DNA from: SIG622 sp045596605
GTDB taxonomy: Bacteria; Bacillota; Clostridia; Oscillospirales; CAG-382
DNA length: 9,054 nucleotides
Reading direction: 5' to 3'
Assembly (NCBI GenBank): GCA_045596605.1
Contig: JAZOCR010000121.1
Span: 1 to 9,054, forward strand
Of this stretch, positions 6,715-9,054 are shown in pieces. The first letter of the stretch is position 1, and every line of letters begins with the position of its first letter. A program made the position numbers and the translations under genes. Under the pieces are notes generated by a model, which was given only the letters and a program-made list of their open reading frames with translations, made no database searches and was not told the origin of the DNA.

Positions 6715-8145
6715 TCAGTTTTCTTCCTTGAAGCCAAGCCTGTTAAGATAAAGCTCACTGTCACGCCATTTTTCCTTTACCTTTACCCACAGATTAAGAT
6801 ATACCTTCTGTCCGAAAAACGCTTCCATATCCTCTCTTGCATAGGTAGCAATCTTTTTAAGCGTTTCACCGTTTTTGCCTATTATAATCTTTTTATGAGC
6901 TGCCTTTTCGCAGTATATTTCAGCTCTTATTTCAATAAGCTTCTTTCCTTCCTTGAAATCCTCAATAACAACCGCCGTTCCGTGAGGAATTTCGTCATCA
7001 AGAGTCCGCAGAAGCTTTTCACGTATAATCTCCGAGCTTATCTGACGTTCCGGCTGGTCGGTAAGTAAATCCTCCGGGAAGTACCAGCGTTCTTCCTTAA
7101 GGAAAGGCTCAAGCTCTTTCATTACTATATCAACGCCGTCATTGAAGAGTGCGGAAATCGGCACGACAGATTTAAAGTCGTAAAGCTTTGAGAACTTATC
7201 AATTGTAACAAGAAGCTTATCTCTTTTTCCTGCGTCAATTTTGTTTATTACGAGAAGTGCAGGTATTTTTGCCTGCTTTATTTTTTCAATTATCTGAAGG
7301 TCTGCGCTCTCCGGAATTTGTCCTGACTCTATCATATAAATAATCACGTCAGTTCCCGAAAGGGTATCATCGGCTGACTTCATCATATATTCGCCAAGCT
7401 TGGTTTTGGGCTTGTGCATACCGGGAGTATCAAGGAAAACATACTGTGAATCACCTGATGTGTAAATTCCCGTTATTCTGTTTCTTGTTGTCTGCGGTTT
7501 ATTGGAAACTATTGCAACTTTTTCGCCGATAATAGTATTCATAAGAGTACTTTTACCAACGTTAGGTCTTCCGATAAGTGCAATAAAAGCAGTTTTCTTA
7601 ATGTCATTTTTGGGGGAAGCACTGTGCTTTGCTTCTTCTTTTTTCTTTTTTTCTTCCTTGTATCCCTCTCTTGCAAGTCCCATTCCGGCAAGAATTTCCT
7701 CGCAGGAGTCATTCATATATTCTTCGTCATCGGCACTTATTTCGTGGTCGTAACCGAGAAGATGAAGCACGGAGTGAACTGCAAGAAAGCATATTTCCCT
7801 CTCAAAGCTATGACCGTATTCCTGTGACTGTGAAAGAGCCTTTTCAAGAGAAATAACTATATCACCAAGTGCAACCGGCTCGCCCTCAATTATATCGTCA
7901 TCGTCAATTTCTCCGTTTTCGAGAAGCGGAAAGGAAAGAACGTCAGTAGGCGCATCCTTGCCTCTGTATTCACGATTAAGAACGTGTATTGCGTTATTAT
8001 CGGTAAAGGTTACGGAAACCTCACAGTCAAATTCCACTTCCTCGTATGAAAGCGCTTCGTTTATCGCACGTTTTACAAGTGCACGGCATGCGGGAGTGAC
8101 ATCTATATTCTTTTGCTCATTTTTAGTGTATATCTTGTTTTTCAT
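6715..8145 (-). CDS. ybeY-era: YbeY endoribonuclease fused to the GTPase Era
   Basis: One 476-codon frame joins two normally separate ribosome-maturation proteins. Residues 1-160 are YbeY, the metal-dependent RNase of 16S rRNA 3' processing and ribosome quality control: PTDVLSFPL at 66-74, GDIVIS at 94-99 and the zinc motif HSVLHLLGYDH (His124, His128, His134). A Lys/Glu-rich linker covers about 162-182. Residues 183-476 are Era, which binds the 16S rRNA 3' end in 30S assembly: G1 GRPNVGKST 192-200, G2 region QTTRNR 218-223, G3 DTPG 239-242, G4 NKID 301-304, G5 SAL 331-333, and a C-terminal KH domain with IIGKNGETLKKI around 420-431. Both halves look complete and active. No in-frame ATG lies between Met155 and the Era G1 loop, so a separate era start is unlikely. 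It starts 16 bp after phoH with only a weak GTGAGAG site, suggesting coupling. Confidence 0.95.
   Translation of the reverse strand: MKNKIYTKNEQKNIDVTPACRALVKRAINEALSYEEVEFDCEVSVTFTDNNAIHVLNREYRGKDAPTDVLSFPLLENGEIDDDDIIEGEPVALGDIVISLEKALSQSQEYGHSFEREICFLAVHSVLHLLGYDHEISADDEEYMNDSCEEILAGMGLAREGYKEEKKKKEEAKHSASPKNDIKKTAFIALIGRPNVGKSTLMNTIIGEKVAIVSNKPQTTRNRITGIYTSGDSQYVFLDTPGMHKPKTKLGEYMMKSADDTLSGTDVIIYMIESGQIPESADLQIIEKIKQAKIPALLVINKIDAGKRDKLLVTIDKFSKLYDFKSVVPISALFNDGVDIVMKELEPFLKEERWYFPEDLLTDQPERQISSEIIREKLLRTLDDEIPHGTAVVIEDFKEGKKLIEIRAEIYCEKAAHKKIIIGKNGETLKKIATYAREDMEAFFGQKVYLNLWVKVKEKWRDSELYLNRLGFKEEN
7616..7635 (-). other. small hairpin downstream of the slippery heptamer
   Basis: GAAGCA (7635-7630) pairs perfectly with TGCTTC (7621-7616) around an 8-base loop. 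An overlapping alternative pairs AAGCA with TGCTT around CAG. It lies where frameshift-stimulating hairpins are found, but it is short and of modest stability. Confidence 0.4.
7645..7651 (-). promoter_or_regulatory. candidate -1 frameshift slippery heptamer in the YbeY-Era linker
   Basis: The coding strand reads A-AAA-AAG in the heptamer phase used by Escherichia coli dnaX (codons 165-167, GAA AAA AAG). A purine-rich GAGGGA lies 11 bases upstream (7668-7663). A hairpin follows 9 bases downstream. A -1 shift here adds 13 residues and stops at TGA (7606-7604), giving a 180-residue free YbeY. Whether ribosomes slip here is not known. Confidence 0.4.
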
Positions 8146-8161
8146 ACTTCTCTCACTTTAC

Positions 8162-9054
8162 TTAGTTTTTATTTGCAGAATTCTTTTCGTATGCCTGTAT
8201 TATTCTTTGTACAAGAGCGTGACGCACAACGTCTTTATCAGAAAATCTGTGAGTTTTTATTCCCTCAATATTTTTCAGTATTTTTATTGCGTCAACAAGA
8301 CCGGATCGTTTGCCGTCAGGCAGGTCTATCTGTGTTATATCGCCCGTAACTACAGCCTTTGAGCCAAATCCAAAACGGGTAAGAAACATTTTCATTTGCT
8401 CAGGCGTTGTGTTCTGTGCCTCATCAAGAATTATAAAGGAATCGTCAAGAGTACGTCCTCTCATATAGGCAAGAGGTGCAATTTCAATAACTCCCTTTTC
8501 TCTGTACTTTTCAAAATTTTCCGCTCCGAGCATTTCAAAAAGTGCATCGTACAGCGGACGAAGATACGGGTCTATTTTATTCTGAAGGTCCCCGGGCAGA
8601 AAACCGAGCTTTTCCCCCGCTTCGACCGCAGGTCTTGTAAGAACTATACGATTTACCTGCTTTTCACGAAGGGCGTTTACCGCCATCGCAACCGCAAGAA
8701 AGGTTTTGCCCGTGCCGGCAGGTCCGACACCGAACACCAGCGTGTTCTTTTGGATCGCGTCAACATACTTGCGCTGACCGACAGTGCGCGCCTTGACGGG
8801 CTTGCCCTTGCTCGTCAGACAGATACAATCGCTGTACAGTGCGGAAAGCTCCTCCGAGCGATCCTCGCGGATCATCGAAATGATATACCCGACGCTGTTG
8901 GTGTCCAGCGTGCCCGAAATGGTAAACAAGCGATACAGCTGCAAAATGCATGCCGCAGCCTGCGACACATTGCCCTCGTGAACGCCCTGCACCCGGACAC
9001 CGCCGTCACGGCAGACGACCGTGACATCAAATGCGTCTTCGATCGTCACAAGGT
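8162..9054 (-). CDS. phoH: PhoH-like ATPase (5' end outside window)
   Basis: PhoH proteins are cytoplasmic P-loop ATPases related to the helicase core, probably acting on RNA; the precise role is uncertain. The visible 297 codons contain Walker A GPAGTGKT (8722-8705), LTRPAVEAGEKLGFLPGDL, Walker B ILDEAQN (8431-8411), and TGDITQIDLP, all standard for the family. A GTG at 9049 could be read as a start, but the family has about 25 more residues before this point and the residues there (VTIEDAFDVTVVCRDGGVRVQG) align with the interior of the N-terminal domain, so the true start lies beyond the edge. phoH followed by ybeY is a conserved Firmicutes arrangement. The segment from about 8700 to the edge is far richer in GC than the rest, with CTG, ATC and CGC codons in place of CTT, ATA and CGT/AGA. 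Confidence 0.94.
   Translation of the reverse strand, partial: LVTIEDAFDVTVVCRDGGVRVQGVHEGNVSQAAACILQLYRLFTISGTLDTNSVGYIISMIREDRSEELSALYSDCICLTSKGKPVKARTVGQRKYVDAIQKNTLVFGVGPAGTGKTFLAVAMAVNALREKQVNRIVLTRPAVEAGEKLGFLPGDLQNKIDPYLRPLYDALFEMLGAENFEKYREKGVIEIAPLAYMRGRTLDDSFIILDEAQNTTPEQMKMFLTRFGFGSKAVVTGDITQIDLPDGKRSGLVDAIKILKNIEGIKTHRFSDKDVVRHALVQRIIQAYEKNSANKN

Noticed and set aside
6679..7068. Plus-strand frame antisense to the Era KH region
   Set aside because: Composition is that of an antisense shadow; no ribosome site and no family resemblance.
7958..8362. Plus-strand frames antisense to the ybeY start and phoH end
   Set aside because: Hydrophobic runs arise from the complement of Lys/Glu-rich codons; no credible start.
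9047..9049. GTG at 9049 as the phoH start codon
   Set aside because: Residues around it align with the interior of the PhoH N-terminal domain and the family is about 25 residues longer, so the frame probably continues past the window edge.

Overview
This is chromosomal DNA of a low-to-moderate GC, Gram-positive-type bacterium, most likely a Clostridia member near Ruminococcaceae/Oscillospiraceae. The grounds are strong GGAGG ribosome binding sites, consensus sigma-A promoters, AT-rich intergenic DNA, and Firmicutes-type genes and order (tmcAL, mutS2, phoH-ybeY-era-recO). No tRNA, rRNA, CRISPR array, transposon or phage gene was seen. The assignment is from gene content only.

Layout, right to left on the minus strand. 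A cluster of four closely spaced genes fills 9054-3443: phoH (5' end outside the window), a single gene encoding YbeY fused to Era, recO and mutS2. Gaps are 9-29 bp, so co-transcription is likely. It ends at a 13-bp perfect-stem terminator with T tracts on both sides, shared with the convergent plus-strand kinase gene (2468-3379). The kinase gene has a consensus promoter. It is divergent from a radC-type gene (2242-1550), which is followed on the minus strand by tmcAL (1438-299, own consensus promoter). Last comes a TTG-started membrane-anchored protein, possibly of the LCP (LytR-CpsA-Psr) family, that runs off the left edge.

The cluster has a common theme of ribosome and genome upkeep: 16S rRNA maturation and 30S assembly (YbeY, Era), recombination repair (RecO), stalled-ribosome or recombination handling (MutS2), and wobble-base acetylation of elongator tRNA-Met (TmcAL).

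The most interesting points are the in-frame YbeY-Era fusion; a dnaX-like slippery heptamer inside its linker, with a purine-rich Shine-Dalgarno-like element before it, a hairpin after it and a quick -1 frame stop, which could release free YbeY; and an abrupt change in GC and codon usage inside phoH at its P-loop, indicating a mosaic gene or an assembly junction.
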